Shown here piece after piece: positions 1-6,969 of a stretch of DNA of 12,519 bases. A model generated the notes under the pieces. It saw only the letters and a list, made by a program, of their open reading frames with translations, did not search any database and had not been told where the DNA came from. The position numbers were made by a program, and so were the translations under genes. Origin of the DNA: Dehalococcoidia bacterium. GTDB lineage: Bacteria; Chloroflexota; Dehalococcoidia; SAR202; UBA826. Position 1 is the first letter of the stretch; every line of letters starts with the position of its first letter. The stretch is from positions 1 to 12,519 of the forward strand of contig DTSF01000126.1 in NCBI GenBank assembly GCA_012965485.1, given 5' to 3'.

Positions 1-251
1 ACGCCGCGTATCGAAGAGAAATAGCTGCCGCGGAAAACCCCGAACAAAAGAGACTGGATATTGAAGCACGCCTTCAAGCAATGGCATCTCCATTCAGAAC
101 CGCTGAGGACACGGGAGGAGAAAGCAGTTCACACGGCATTGACATAATAGACCCTAGAGATACGAGGCCTCTATTATGTGACTTCGTCAACATGGCACAG
201 GACATGCTAGATACCCAATTAGGCCCCCCCACTTCTCCTTATATTCCTTAG
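1..251 (+). CDS. Acyl-CoA carboxylase carboxyltransferase (beta-type) subunit, C-terminal fragment
   Basis: Only the last 82 residues are present. The reading frame is open from base 3 and ends at TAG 249-251; the 5' part lies outside the window. The fragment resembles the C-terminus of the carboxyltransferase subunit of acetyl-/propionyl-CoA carboxylases: an alanine- and glutamate-rich helix (AAYRREIAAAENPEQKR), then SPFRTAE, and the signature IDPRDTRPLL. In this family that region closes the C-terminal crotonase-like half, which transfers the carboxyl group from biotin to the acyl-CoA. A short serine/glycine-rich piece (TGGESSSHG) sits between RTAE and IDPRDTR and looks like a small loop insertion. 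Which acyl-CoA is used cannot be told from this fragment. The assignment rests on motif memory from a short stretch, so the subfamily is uncertain. Confidence 0.72.
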   Translation, partial: AAYRREIAAAENPEQKRLDIEARLQAMASPFRTAEDTGGESSSHGIDIIDPRDTRPLLCDFVNMAQDMLDTQLGPPTSPYIP

Positions 252-542
252 TCTACCTAGCATTCAATAGGTCAGGCCATATAAACAGACAAGATGTCGC
301 AAGTAAAATACCTAATAAGCAGTCCACGAGTATTCCGCCCAGACTTGTAAACAATCAGGGGTCCAAAGGTACCGGTAATTTCTTAATTTAAAGCTACTAA
401 AAATTCTAGCGAGATGGGGTCTTTTTGTGGTTATTATCTGTAAATTGGTACGAATATCTGGAAATAGACCCGGCAAATATATACCCTTGCACTAATAAAT
501 GCCCCCGACATGAGAATATGAATTGAATGCTAGGAGCCATAA
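252..542. other. Intergenic region between carboxyltransferase and SGNH hydrolase genes
   Basis: This 291-base stretch is the longest non-coding segment in the window. I see no credible gene, no tRNA cloverleaf, no strong inverted repeat followed by a T-run, and no clear -35/-10 pair. A short palindromic piece, TTGTAAACAA, lies near 347-356. The segment probably holds the 3' end of the upstream transcript and the promoter of the following four-gene cluster, by position only. Confidence 0.5.
532..536 (+). promoter_or_regulatory. Shine-Dalgarno site of the SGNH hydrolase gene
   Basis: AGGAG lies six bases before ATG 543. An in-frame TAA (540-542) directly precedes that ATG, so no upstream start is possible and the start is fixed. 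Confidence 0.75.
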
Positions 543-1541
543 ATGGGACAGAGCATAAGTCCAGATGACGCCAGATTAAAGTGGAAAGGAACGGTTTCAA
601 AAGAAGTCACCGATGACGGAGTTATGCCGTGGAGAATACCGTACACTCAAAAGGATCTATTCGCATGGCAGCTTGTAGAACGTGCCGCCATGCCAGCCGG
701 AGTTTGCCTTGAATTCGTAAGCAATACCTCATATCTTGAAATACTTTGCGATCCTGTGGCTGATAGAAGTCCTATCGATGTATTTTGCAATGGAGTATTC
801 CATTCAACAATAGAAACTGCAAATTTAGATTTTCTGAGGTTGAAAAATTTCGAGCCCTCCAATAACACTTTACAAATTTGGCTACCTCAGTTTGGGGAAT
901 TTAGGATTAAAGGGCTAGTGATAGATGACGAATCCACTTTAGCCAAATCCGAAGATCAGCAAAATAGAAAATGGATCACATATGGAAGTTCAATTACACA
1001 ATGCAGAGACGCTGATTCACCTAGTCAGACCTGGCCAGCATTAGTCGCTCGAAAAAACAACCTAGATTTAACCTGTATGGGATATGGGGGCCAATGCCAT
1101 TTAGACCCAATGGTTGCCCTTACAATCCGCGATCTTCCTTCAGATATAATCTCCCTTTGCCTAGGTATAAACATATATGGGGCATCTTCATTGAATGAAC
1201 GTACATTTCAACCAGGTATTTTGGGCTTTGTTCAAATTTTGCGTGAAAAACATATGGATACTCCTGTCATAGTAATGTCCCCAATATATTCGCCAGATAG
1301 AGAAGAAAATCCTAACGAGGTAGGCATGACCCTTCAAATGATGAGAAGTGAAATAAAAAACTCTGTTGATATTTTGAAAAGTTTGGGAGATGTGAATATC
1401 CACTATATAGATGGTTTGGCTGTATTCGATAGACAATATGAGAATTTGCTTCCTGACAAACTACATCCAAATAATGAAGGCTATTCAATTATGGCCAATA
1501 ATATATCGAATTTCCTAGCGCCACATTTATGCTTTGAATGA
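543..1541 (+). CDS. SGNH/GDSL-family hydrolase
   Basis: A 332-residue protein with the four SGNH blocks in its C-terminal half. Block I is YGSSIT with Ser150 as the expected nucleophile. Block II is GYGGQ around Gly180. Block III is GIN with Asn210. Block V is DKLHP with Asp305 and His308 completing the catalytic set. Residues 1-140 form a separate, probably beta-rich N-terminal part of the kind found in two-domain SGNH esterases acting on acylated carbohydrates. No signal peptide or membrane segment is visible, so the enzyme is probably cytoplasmic. The likely reaction is ester hydrolysis, such as deacetylation of sugars or small acyl esters; the substrate cannot be read from the sequence. 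It lies 55 bases before the dehydrogenase gene and may share its transcript. Confidence 0.87.
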   Translation: MGQSISPDDARLKWKGTVSKEVTDDGVMPWRIPYTQKDLFAWQLVERAAMPAGVCLEFVSNTSYLEILCDPVADRSPIDVFCNGVFHSTIETANLDFLRLKNFEPSNNTLQIWLPQFGEFRIKGLVIDDESTLAKSEDQQNRKWITYGSSITQCRDADSPSQTWPALVARKNNLDLTCMGYGGQCHLDPMVALTIRDLPSDIISLCLGINIYGASSLNERTFQPGILGFVQILREKHMDTPVIVMSPIYSPDREENPNEVGMTLQMMRSEIKNSVDILKSLGDVNIHYIDGLAVFDRQYENLLPDKLHPNNEGYSIMANNISNFLAPHLCFE

Positions 1542-1581
1542 TTAGTTCGTAATAAGAATCAACCTATGCAAAAGTAAGCTG

Positions 1582-1588
1582 AAAGGGA
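1582..1588 (+). promoter_or_regulatory. Shine-Dalgarno site of the SDR gene
   Basis: AAAGGGA lies eight bases before ATG 1597 and supports this start codon. Confidence 0.6.
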
Positions 1589-1596
1589 AAAATAAT

Positions 1597-2367
1597 ATGC
1601 GACTAAAAAACAAGGTTGCACTAATAAGTGGCGGAGCCAATGGTGTGAAAAATGAGTTAATGGGATTTGGTGGAGCCTGCGCATGGAAATTTGTCCGGGA
1701 AGGGGCAAAAGTGGTGATTGCTGACATAGATACAGCCAACGGACAGAAAACCGTAGACCAAATAAAAGAGGGAAAGGGTCAGGTTGAATTTATAAAATTG
1801 GACGTGACGAAAGATTCAGACTGGAAAGCAGCAGTAGACTTTACAGTACATACCTTTGACCAACTAGACATTTTAGTTAACTGTGCTGGTACCTCATCAG
1901 TTGAGCGGGTGGAAGAAACCACCGAAGATATCTGGGACGCCCAAATGGATGTGCACGCAAAAGGAGCATTCTTAGGTACCCAAGCTGTCATTCCAATAAT
2001 GATCAAACAAGGACAAGGTTCAATAATTCACTTATCCTCCATAAATGGCCTGATTGGTAGCCAGAGTTCTACTGCATACCATGCTGCCAAAGGCGCAGTG
2101 AGACTTTTAGCAAAAAATACAGCTATGCAGTATGCAAAAGACGGAATAAGGGTGAACTCTGTTCATCCCGGCTATGCAGATACTCCACTCACGAAGCCTT
2201 TGTTCGCCAATGAAGATGCATTGGCCCTGAGACTTAATAAGGTTCCATTAGGTAGGATTGGAACGGCGGATGAAATTGCCAACGGAATAATATATTTAGC
2301 ATCTGATGAGTCTTCTTTCGTTACCGGTTCAGAATTAGTCATAGACGGCGGAATGACCGCTCAGTAA
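1597..2367 (+). CDS. Short-chain dehydrogenase/reductase (SDR), classical type
   Basis: A 256-residue classical SDR, a normal length for the family. It has the N-terminal Rossmann strand (KVALISGGANG), the NCAG motif at 95-98, catalytic Ser148, Tyr161 and Lys165 (YHAAK), the SVHPG loop at 188-192 and the C-terminal VTGSELVIDGG. ADID at 42-45 puts an acidic residue at the end of beta-2, which in this family favours NAD(H) over NADP(H). Two things are odd. The glycine-rich cofactor loop, usually GGxxGIG, carries about seven extra residues (GGANG-VKNELMG-FGGA). The position usually occupied by the catalytic-tetrad Asn (VNxxG) is His120 (VHAKG). The substrate, an alcohol or ketone/aldehyde, is unknown. 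The next gene begins one base after its stop, so the two are probably translated from one message. Confidence 0.92.
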   Translation: MRLKNKVALISGGANGVKNELMGFGGACAWKFVREGAKVVIADIDTANGQKTVDQIKEGKGQVEFIKLDVTKDSDWKAAVDFTVHTFDQLDILVNCAGTSSVERVEETTEDIWDAQMDVHAKGAFLGTQAVIPIMIKQGQGSIIHLSSINGLIGSQSSTAYHAAKGAVRLLAKNTAMQYAKDGIRVNSVHPGYADTPLTKPLFANEDALALRLNKVPLGRIGTADEIANGIIYLASDESSFVTGSELVIDGGMTAQ

Positions 2368-2368
2368 A

Positions 2369-2797
2369 GTGAAAAATCCAAAAGCGGAATCTGGCAGCTT
2401 TTTGATATGTTTTGACGGGTATTGTCTTCTATGTAATGCATGGGTTGATTTTCTGATCAAAAGAGACAGAAAGAATATTTTTACCTTTACTTCCCTCCAG
2501 TCAAACGCGGGTAGAAATGTATTACTCAGGAAGGGCTATAGCGAAAGCGAGCTTAAAGCCCTAGATAGCATAGTAGTAGTCAATGCCGGTAAAGTATCTA
2601 CCAGGTCGGATGCGGTGATAGAAATTTTGGTTGCTTTAGGTGGGCTGTTTAAGATGGCAAGGCTGTTTAAATTGATTCCGTCATCCGTCCGAAATCTTGC
2701 CTATGACACAATGGCAAAAAAACGGTACGTATGGTTAGGGCGAAGAGATACCTGTCGCATGCCCTCACCAGAGGAGTCGCATAAGTTCCTTGAGTGA
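2369..2797 (+). CDS. DCC-family (DUF393) thiol-disulfide oxidoreductase-like protein
   Basis: A 142-residue protein starting at GTG 2369, one base after the SDR stop. Near the N-terminus it carries the family's defining motif DGYCLLC, with Cys19 and Cys22 spaced like a thioredoxin CxxC pair, followed by a hydrophobic helix (AWVDFLI). The C-terminal signature YVWLGRRDTCRMPSPE, with Cys129, is also typical. Family members are predicted to have a thioredoxin-like fold and to act on thiols, but a physiological role is not well established. No signal peptide is seen, so it is probably cytoplasmic. Its stop lies within the start region of the DUF2071 gene, an 8-base overlap that suggests translational coupling and perhaps a shared pathway. 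Confidence 0.88.
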   Translation: MKNPKAESGSFLICFDGYCLLCNAWVDFLIKRDRKNIFTFTSLQSNAGRNVLLRKGYSESELKALDSIVVVNAGKVSTRSDAVIEILVALGGLFKMARLFKLIPSSVRNLAYDTMAKKRYVWLGRRDTCRMPSPEESHKFLE

Positions 2798-3533
2798 ATC
2801 AAATACAAAAAAAAGGCCAGTTTTCCTTCGGGGTAAATGGAATCATCTATTGTTCGCTAACTACGAAATAGACCCTAATTTGCTTAGCTCCCAAGTACCT
2901 ACAGGCACACGCCTAGATTCTTGGAACGGCAGCACATTCTTAAGCCTAGTAGCTTTCCGTTTTTCCGACACTCGTATGTTAGGAATCCCCACTTTCGGTT
3001 GGAGAAATTTTGACGAAATCAATCTAAGATTCTACGTACGTGGAACGGAGGATCAAAAGGTCAAAAACGGTGTCGTGTTCATAAAAGAAATTGTTCCAAG
3101 TTGGTTGGTGAGCACTATAGCTAGATTATTTTACGGTGAAAATTACCAAAACAAAGAAATGCATAGCTCTATCGAGTCTGTGCCAGATTCGAGTAAAACA
3201 CTCAGCTACGAAATAAGAGAGTCGGATTTAACTAGTAAATTTTCTGCATTTGTGTCTAACCCAGAGAAAATGCCAACCGAGGATAGTTTGGAGGGGTACA
3301 TAACAGAACATTATTGGGGATTCGCTGGTAGAAACTCCAAAAAGACAGTGGAATACGAAGTAGAGCATCCGCAATGGGCAGTCTCAAAAGTCGAAGACTA
3401 CTCAATTACATTTGACTTCGAAAAACTTTACGGGGATAGATATTCATTTCTTTCTGACCAAAAACCGCAATCTGTATTCTACTGTGAAGGGTCTGAAATA
3501 GTTGTGAGAATGGGAAAAACACTCAAACTTTAA
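2790..3533 (+). CDS. DUF2071 (YqjF-like) protein
   Basis: A 247-residue protein starting at TTG 2790, eight bases before the end of the DCC gene; GAGGAG at 2771-2776 is a rather distant ribosome-binding candidate. The pattern fits the DUF2071 family: a WNHLLFANYEID opening with a proline-containing turn (QVPTGT), the central FDEINLRFYVRG (usual form near E-N-R-T/F-Y-V), NGVVFIKEIVPSWL, and the later segment LEGYITEHYW. The protein is soluble, with no transmembrane segment. The biochemical function of the family is unknown; related folds bind hydrophobic ligands or acetoacetate-like acids, but that is only a hint. Its last 11 bases overlap the 3' end of purK on the other strand, leaving no room for an ordinary terminator. 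Confidence 0.82.
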   Translation: MSESNTKKRPVFLRGKWNHLLFANYEIDPNLLSSQVPTGTRLDSWNGSTFLSLVAFRFSDTRMLGIPTFGWRNFDEINLRFYVRGTEDQKVKNGVVFIKEIVPSWLVSTIARLFYGENYQNKEMHSSIESVPDSSKTLSYEIRESDLTSKFSAFVSNPEKMPTEDSLEGYITEHYWGFAGRNSKKTVEYEVEHPQWAVSKVEDYSITFDFEKLYGDRYSFLSDQKPQSVFYCEGSEIVVRMGKTLKL

Positions 3534-4665
3534 GTGCCAATACAGTATTTTCCGCCTTGCTAATGAGAGATGCTACTGAATTTCCAAGAAACATAACATG
3601 TCCCATTTTCCTTCTGGGGCGGACCGATTGTTTACCATACATATATAACCTCGCAGAACTGTCGGAATACAATTCGAATTGATGATCAGAATCGTTCAGG
3701 ATATTCGCTTCTTCGCCCAGAATATTAAGTAAAACCGAAGCATTCAAGAAGTCTGGTTCTATAACTGGTAATCCCACCAAGGCTCTTACCTGATTCTCAT
3801 ATTGTGAAATACTGAAAGCCTCTATGGTGTGATGGCCTGAATTATGTGGCCTGGGAGCTATCTCATTCACAAGTATTTCATCAGTTTTGGTTAGGAACAT
3901 CTCGACACAAAACACTCCCGCATCACCTATACTTTCAATCACTTCTTTCGCGAGCTCTACAGCCCTGTTTTGTATCTCGTTTGTTAGTCTTGGGGGAGAG
4001 ATACTCATCCGTAGTATCCCTCCCTCGTGGGTATTTTCAGTTGGAGGGTATGCTATCAAATCTCCCTTACCATCTGAAACAACTATCACAGACATCTCAA
4101 GGCGATAATCGACCACCGCTTCAATAACCCAAGATTCACCATGGATTGTCTTTAATAATTCGCTCTCTTGGTTGTCATTTTCAACTTTCCACTGGCCATG
4201 ACCATCGTAGCCCAGTGTAGCCGTCTTCACGATCCAAGGCTTAGGCACCTGTATACCCTTGAATTCTTCCACATTCAACACAAATTCGTGAGAAGTCACA
4301 GGAAATGTATTCGAGGACAAGAAGGTTTTTTCTTCAATCCTGTTTTGAGCCAGTTTTAAACTTTTGCTTCCCGGTTTAACCAAATTATCATTTTCCAATT
4401 TCGATACGAGCTGGTTGGGAACGTTTTCCCATTCAAAAGAAATGGCATCCACAATATTCGAAAAAATCTTTATTTGTTCCTCATCATCAAAAGATGCATC
4501 AATTGAGTGAGTGGCATACCGCTTGGCGGGAGCCAGCGGATCGGGGTCCCAAACGGCCACTTTATAACCCATTCTCAAGGCCGCTTCAGTAAAAAAACCT
4601 CCCAATTGGCCCCCGCCCAGCATCCCCAATGTCGAACCTGGAGGAACTAGCGAAACTGATGACAT
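3523..4665 (-). CDS. purK: N5-carboxyaminoimidazole ribonucleotide synthase
   Basis: A 380-residue ATP-grasp enzyme that uses ATP and bicarbonate to turn AIR into N5-CAIR in purine synthesis. The N-terminal dinucleotide-like loop GMLGGGQLG (14-22) is followed by FEWENVP (78-83), equivalent to the usual FExENV. The ATP-grasp core has VKTATLGYDGHGQ around Lys147 and a metal/phosphate region at EMFLT and NEIAPRPHNSGHH (255-279), then SQYENQVRAL. The C-terminal RRKMGHV (351-357) is the family's closing motif. Length and motif order are normal. It begins three bases after the purE stop, with a weak AAGGA site inside the purE end, so purE and purK form one operon. The 3' end overlaps the DUF2071 gene tail-to-tail by 11 bases. 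Confidence 0.97.
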   Translation of the reverse strand: MSSVSLVPPGSTLGMLGGGQLGGFFTEAALRMGYKVAVWDPDPLAPAKRYATHSIDASFDDEEQIKIFSNIVDAISFEWENVPNQLVSKLENDNLVKPGSKSLKLAQNRIEEKTFLSSNTFPVTSHEFVLNVEEFKGIQVPKPWIVKTATLGYDGHGQWKVENDNQESELLKTIHGESWVIEAVVDYRLEMSVIVVSDGKGDLIAYPPTENTHEGGILRMSISPPRLTNEIQNRAVELAKEVIESIGDAGVFCVEMFLTKTDEILVNEIAPRPHNSGHHTIEAFSISQYENQVRALVGLPVIEPDFLNASVLLNILGEEANILNDSDHQFELYSDSSARLYMYGKQSVRPRRKMGHVMFLGNSVASLISKAENTVLALKV

Positions 4666-4668
4666 TGC

Positions 4669-5175
4669 CTAGTTATCCTTGGCTTCAGGGTTTCTCAGGA
4701 CAGTGTCAGTCAGATTTTTCCGCCAGGACCTTAATTTATCTCTTACTTGAGAATCGGAAACGGCTATTATCTCCGCCGCCAGAATAGCTGCATTTTCTGC
4801 CCCCCCTATAGCCACGGTAGCAACAGGAACACCTCTAGGCATTTGCACAATTGATAGAAGAGAATCCATCCCCTTTAAATTTTCCAGCGGCACTGGTACT
4901 CCTATGATCGGAATTATAGTTTTTGCCGCAAGCATGCCTGGTAAATGAGCCGCCCCTCCCGCACCGGCAATGATCACTTTAATCCCACGGTTTTCCGCTG
5001 TTTCGGCATATTCATAAAGCCAATCAGGTGTTCTATGAGCGGAAACTACACGAAGCTCATTTTCAATGGACAGCTGATCTAAAATTTCTGTTGCTTGCCG
5101 CAAAAGTGGAAAATCTGATGTGCTTCCCCCCACAACAGAAACTGTTGGGCTAGGACTATTTTGTGACTCTGTCAT
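4669..5175 (-). CDS. purE: N5-carboxyaminoimidazole ribonucleotide mutase
   Basis: The class I PurE mutase converts N5-CAIR, the PurK product, to CAIR. From the chosen start it has 168 residues, the usual size. Motifs are VVGGSTSD (14-21), SAHRTP (45-50) with catalytic His47, GAGGAAHLPGM (71-81), and the loop GVPVPLENLKGMDSLLSI, with PRGVPVATV closing the substrate pocket. The class I character fits the presence of PurK next door. An ATG four codons further upstream (5187) is in frame, but GGAGG at 5181-5185 lies five bases before ATG 5175 and would fall inside the coding region if 5187 were used. I therefore prefer 5175. The gene lies downstream of the TPR gene with a 61-base gap to the 5187 ATG. 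Confidence 0.96.
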   Translation of the reverse strand: MTESQNSPSPTVSVVGGSTSDFPLLRQATEILDQLSIENELRVVSAHRTPDWLYEYAETAENRGIKVIIAGAGGAAHLPGMLAAKTIIPIIGVPVPLENLKGMDSLLSIVQMPRGVPVATVAIGGAENAAILAAEIIAVSDSQVRDKLRSWRKNLTDTVLRNPEAKDN

Positions 5176-5180
5176 TTCCG

Positions 5181-5185
5181 CCTCC
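5181..5185 (-). promoter_or_regulatory. Shine-Dalgarno site that fixes the purE start
   Basis: On the minus strand this reads GGAGG, five bases before ATG 5175. It is the best ribosome-binding site in the window and favours the internal ATG over the one at 5187. Confidence 0.75.
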
Positions 5186-5248
5186 ATTTTCGATCTATTT
5201 TATAGGTATTGGTAGTGTCATCGCTCGATTCCAACCTTTACCACATGG

Positions 5249-5707
5249 CTAGTTTCCATAAGCCAACTCTTTAAATTTAATATAATCCTCGAAACTTTGT
5301 TCAGAATCCCCAAGCATCTGGTTAAGTATGCTCCGATGTTTGTATGAGGCCCAATGTTCAGGATCTAGTGAGATAGCTCGATTCAAATCATCCATTGCTG
5401 AATCTAATTCACCGACATCAGAATAAGCTAGGGCCCTGTTATGCAATGCGTCTCGGTAGTTTGAATCTATTCTCAAGGCCTTTTTAAAAGCTGTGACAGC
5501 CTCTTCTGGTTTAGACAAACAAAGTTTCGACACCCCTATATTGTTCCAGGCCCTGGAATGTTCAGGATTGTGTTTGACCGTTACTAGAAAACATTTTATG
5601 GCCTCGACATGATCCCCACGATTGGCAAGATCGTTACCCTTCTTAAATTGCTCCTGCCAACTACAAGATTCCAATATTCTTTCCTCTTTTTTGAACCGAA
5701 AAATCAC
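5249..5707 (-). CDS. Four-repeat TPR protein
   Basis: A 152-residue protein built almost wholly of four consecutive 34-residue tetratricopeptide repeats: about 17-50, 51-84, 85-118 and 119-152. The last repeat ends at the C-terminus. Each shows the TPR pattern of Trp/Leu, Gly, Tyr/Phe, Ala and a final Pro, for example WNNIG...EEAVTAFKKAL and HNRALAYSDVGELDSAM. A basic, charged N-terminal tail (1-16) precedes them and no signal peptide is seen. TPR proteins serve as protein-binding scaffolds; the partner here is unknown. The start is GTG 5707. A TTG at 5674 (residue 12) preceded by GAGGA is an alternative that would remove the tail without touching the repeats. It is divergent from hisZ across 80 bases and upstream of purEK on the same strand. 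Confidence 0.85.
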   Translation of the reverse strand: MIFRFKKEERILESCSWQEQFKKGNDLANRGDHVEAIKCFLVTVKHNPEHSRAWNNIGVSKLCLSKPEEAVTAFKKALRIDSNYRDALHNRALAYSDVGELDSAMDDLNRAISLDPEHWASYKHRSILNQMLGDSEQSFEDYIKFKELAYGN

Positions 5708-5787
5708 CTTCTTAATTAAACAGCCCCATATGAACCTGTGATTTCACCATACTAAAATTAACATGCCTATTGTAGTATTTATGGACA
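5708..5787. promoter_or_regulatory. Divergent promoter region between the TPR gene and hisZ
   Basis: These 80 AT-rich bases separate two genes that point away from each other, so both promoters should lie here. Visible elements are TTAATTAA at 5712-5719 and a TAGTAT box at 5773-5778 on the hisZ side. I see no convincing -35 partner, no attenuator leader peptide rich in histidine codons and no T-box. No Shine-Dalgarno sequence precedes the hisZ ATG; if TAGTAT is the -10 box, the transcript would begin at or near the start codon. Confidence 0.45.
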
Positions 5788-6969
5788 ATGGATTCAGCAA
5801 ATCAAGATCTAAATCTTTTTACATCGATCCTCCCTGGTATGGTAGATTCATCGCCAGAGACGCACCACGCCAAATTAAATTTAACCGCGAATATAAGCTC
5901 TATTCTCACAAAATATGGCTACGATATATTTGATTGCCCCATAATAGAATCAACTGAACTCTATGCGATGAAGTCCGGGGGTGAGCTTACTAGTCGGTTA
6001 TATTCTTTCGTAGAACCCGGCGGCATGAGTGTCAGCCTGAGACCTGAATTTACATCTTCAGTTATAAGATTCTATGTCTCAAACGAGGTCATTCATAAAA
6101 AAACCGTTAAAAAGCAATATGTAGGGCCTGTTTTCAGATACTCTGATTCCAATCAGGGGTTGAATCAGAGACAATTTACCCAACAAGGCTGCGAAATAAT
6201 CGGTGATTCCAGTATAGATTCTGATGTAGAAATTCTTAAACTTAGCTTGCTCGCTTTGGCCGAATCTGGTTTAGCGAAAGTTACAATAAAACTAGGCCAT
6301 ATGGGTTACATAAGATCAATACTTGAAGATTTCGATCTAAGTGAAGCTTTAATAGGATTCACCCTTTCAAATTTGCAGGTTCTATCCAAAAATAAGAGTG
6401 GGATAGCAGATTTGGCCAAAATGGCTTCACAGATAGGGCTAATAAATCCTGGAGACAACCACCAGGATACGGCAAATATCAAAACTGAAGAAATATCGAC
6501 GAGTAGCCTAGGCAGGCGAAGGCTTGAACAAATAACTAAACGATCCCACAGAAAAAAATCCCATTCGTTCTCAGTTGAAAAGTATTCGGAAGCACTGGAA
6601 AAACTTTCCATATTCTTGAGCACTTTCTCAGGGGATCTCTACAACATTTCGAATAACCCGACCACCGACTCTATTCACAAAGATGCTGCAGAATATTTTG
6701 AGATTGTGATAAAAGAGTCAGGTAACGTAACTGACATGGAAGTCGATTTCATCGTTGATTGCGCCGCGCAACGAGGATTCACATACTACACAGGTATCAT
6801 TTTTGATATGGAATACGTTTTAGATAACAAATCAATTCCGCTGGGAGGGGGTGGGAGGTACGATGGCCTAGTGAAGCTTTTAGGTGGGCCGAGAGAAATA
6901 CCAGCCACAGGTTTTGCAGTGAACGTGGATTCGCTACTTTCAATAATCATGGCGGATGAACAAAAATAA
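5788..6969 (+). CDS. hisZ: ATP phosphoribosyltransferase regulatory subunit
   Basis: HisZ is a paralogue of the histidyl-tRNA synthetase catalytic core. It binds short-form HisG and gives it allosteric control by histidine in the first step of histidine synthesis. At 393 residues it lacks the anticodon-binding domain of a real HisRS. Class II motif 2 is recognisable at 110-139 (QYVGPVFRYSDSNQG and TQQGCEIIG), the histidine-binding segment RGFTYYTGIIFD at 329-340, and motif 3-like GGGGRYDGL...GGP...ATGFAVNVDSLL at 353-384. The motif 3 Glu-Arg of HisRS (GxxxER) is Asp-Ser here, so ATP activation for aminoacylation is unlikely, as expected for HisZ. Its TAA stop shares one base with the hisG ATG (TAATG), which suits a 1:1 complex made by coupled translation. 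Confidence 0.94.
   Translation: MDSANQDLNLFTSILPGMVDSSPETHHAKLNLTANISSILTKYGYDIFDCPIIESTELYAMKSGGELTSRLYSFVEPGGMSVSLRPEFTSSVIRFYVSNEVIHKKTVKKQYVGPVFRYSDSNQGLNQRQFTQQGCEIIGDSSIDSDVEILKLSLLALAESGLAKVTIKLGHMGYIRSILEDFDLSEALIGFTLSNLQVLSKNKSGIADLAKMASQIGLINPGDNHQDTANIKTEEISTSSLGRRRLEQITKRSHRKKSHSFSVEKYSEALEKLSIFLSTFSGDLYNISNNPTTDSIHKDAAEYFEIVIKESGNVTDMEVDFIVDCAAQRGFTYYTGIIFDMEYVLDNKSIPLGGGGRYDGLVKLLGGPREIPATGFAVNVDSLLSIIMADEQK

Noticed and set aside
367..379. 13-base sequence GGTACCGGTAATT that recurs inside hisB near 11028-11040
   Set aside because: About one such 13-base match is expected by chance in a window this long, and the second copy encodes normal hisB residues.
406..600. 64-codon reading frame on the minus strand
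   Set aside because: It overlaps the well-supported SGNH hydrolase start and the intergenic region, has no family likeness and no ribosome-binding site that I could support.
3846..4127. 93-codon plus-strand frame inside purK
   Set aside because: It lies fully within purK, which has complete family motifs; it is a shadow frame with no recognisable domain.
5176..5187. Upstream ATG of purE at 5187 as the start
   Set aside because: Using it would place the strong GGAGG site inside the coding region; ATG 5175 is correctly spaced from that site.
5246..5265. TGGCT...AGCCA inverted repeat at the TPR gene end as a terminator
   Set aside because: Only five base pairs with a ten-base loop and no following T-run on the minus strand, so it does not qualify as an intrinsic terminator.
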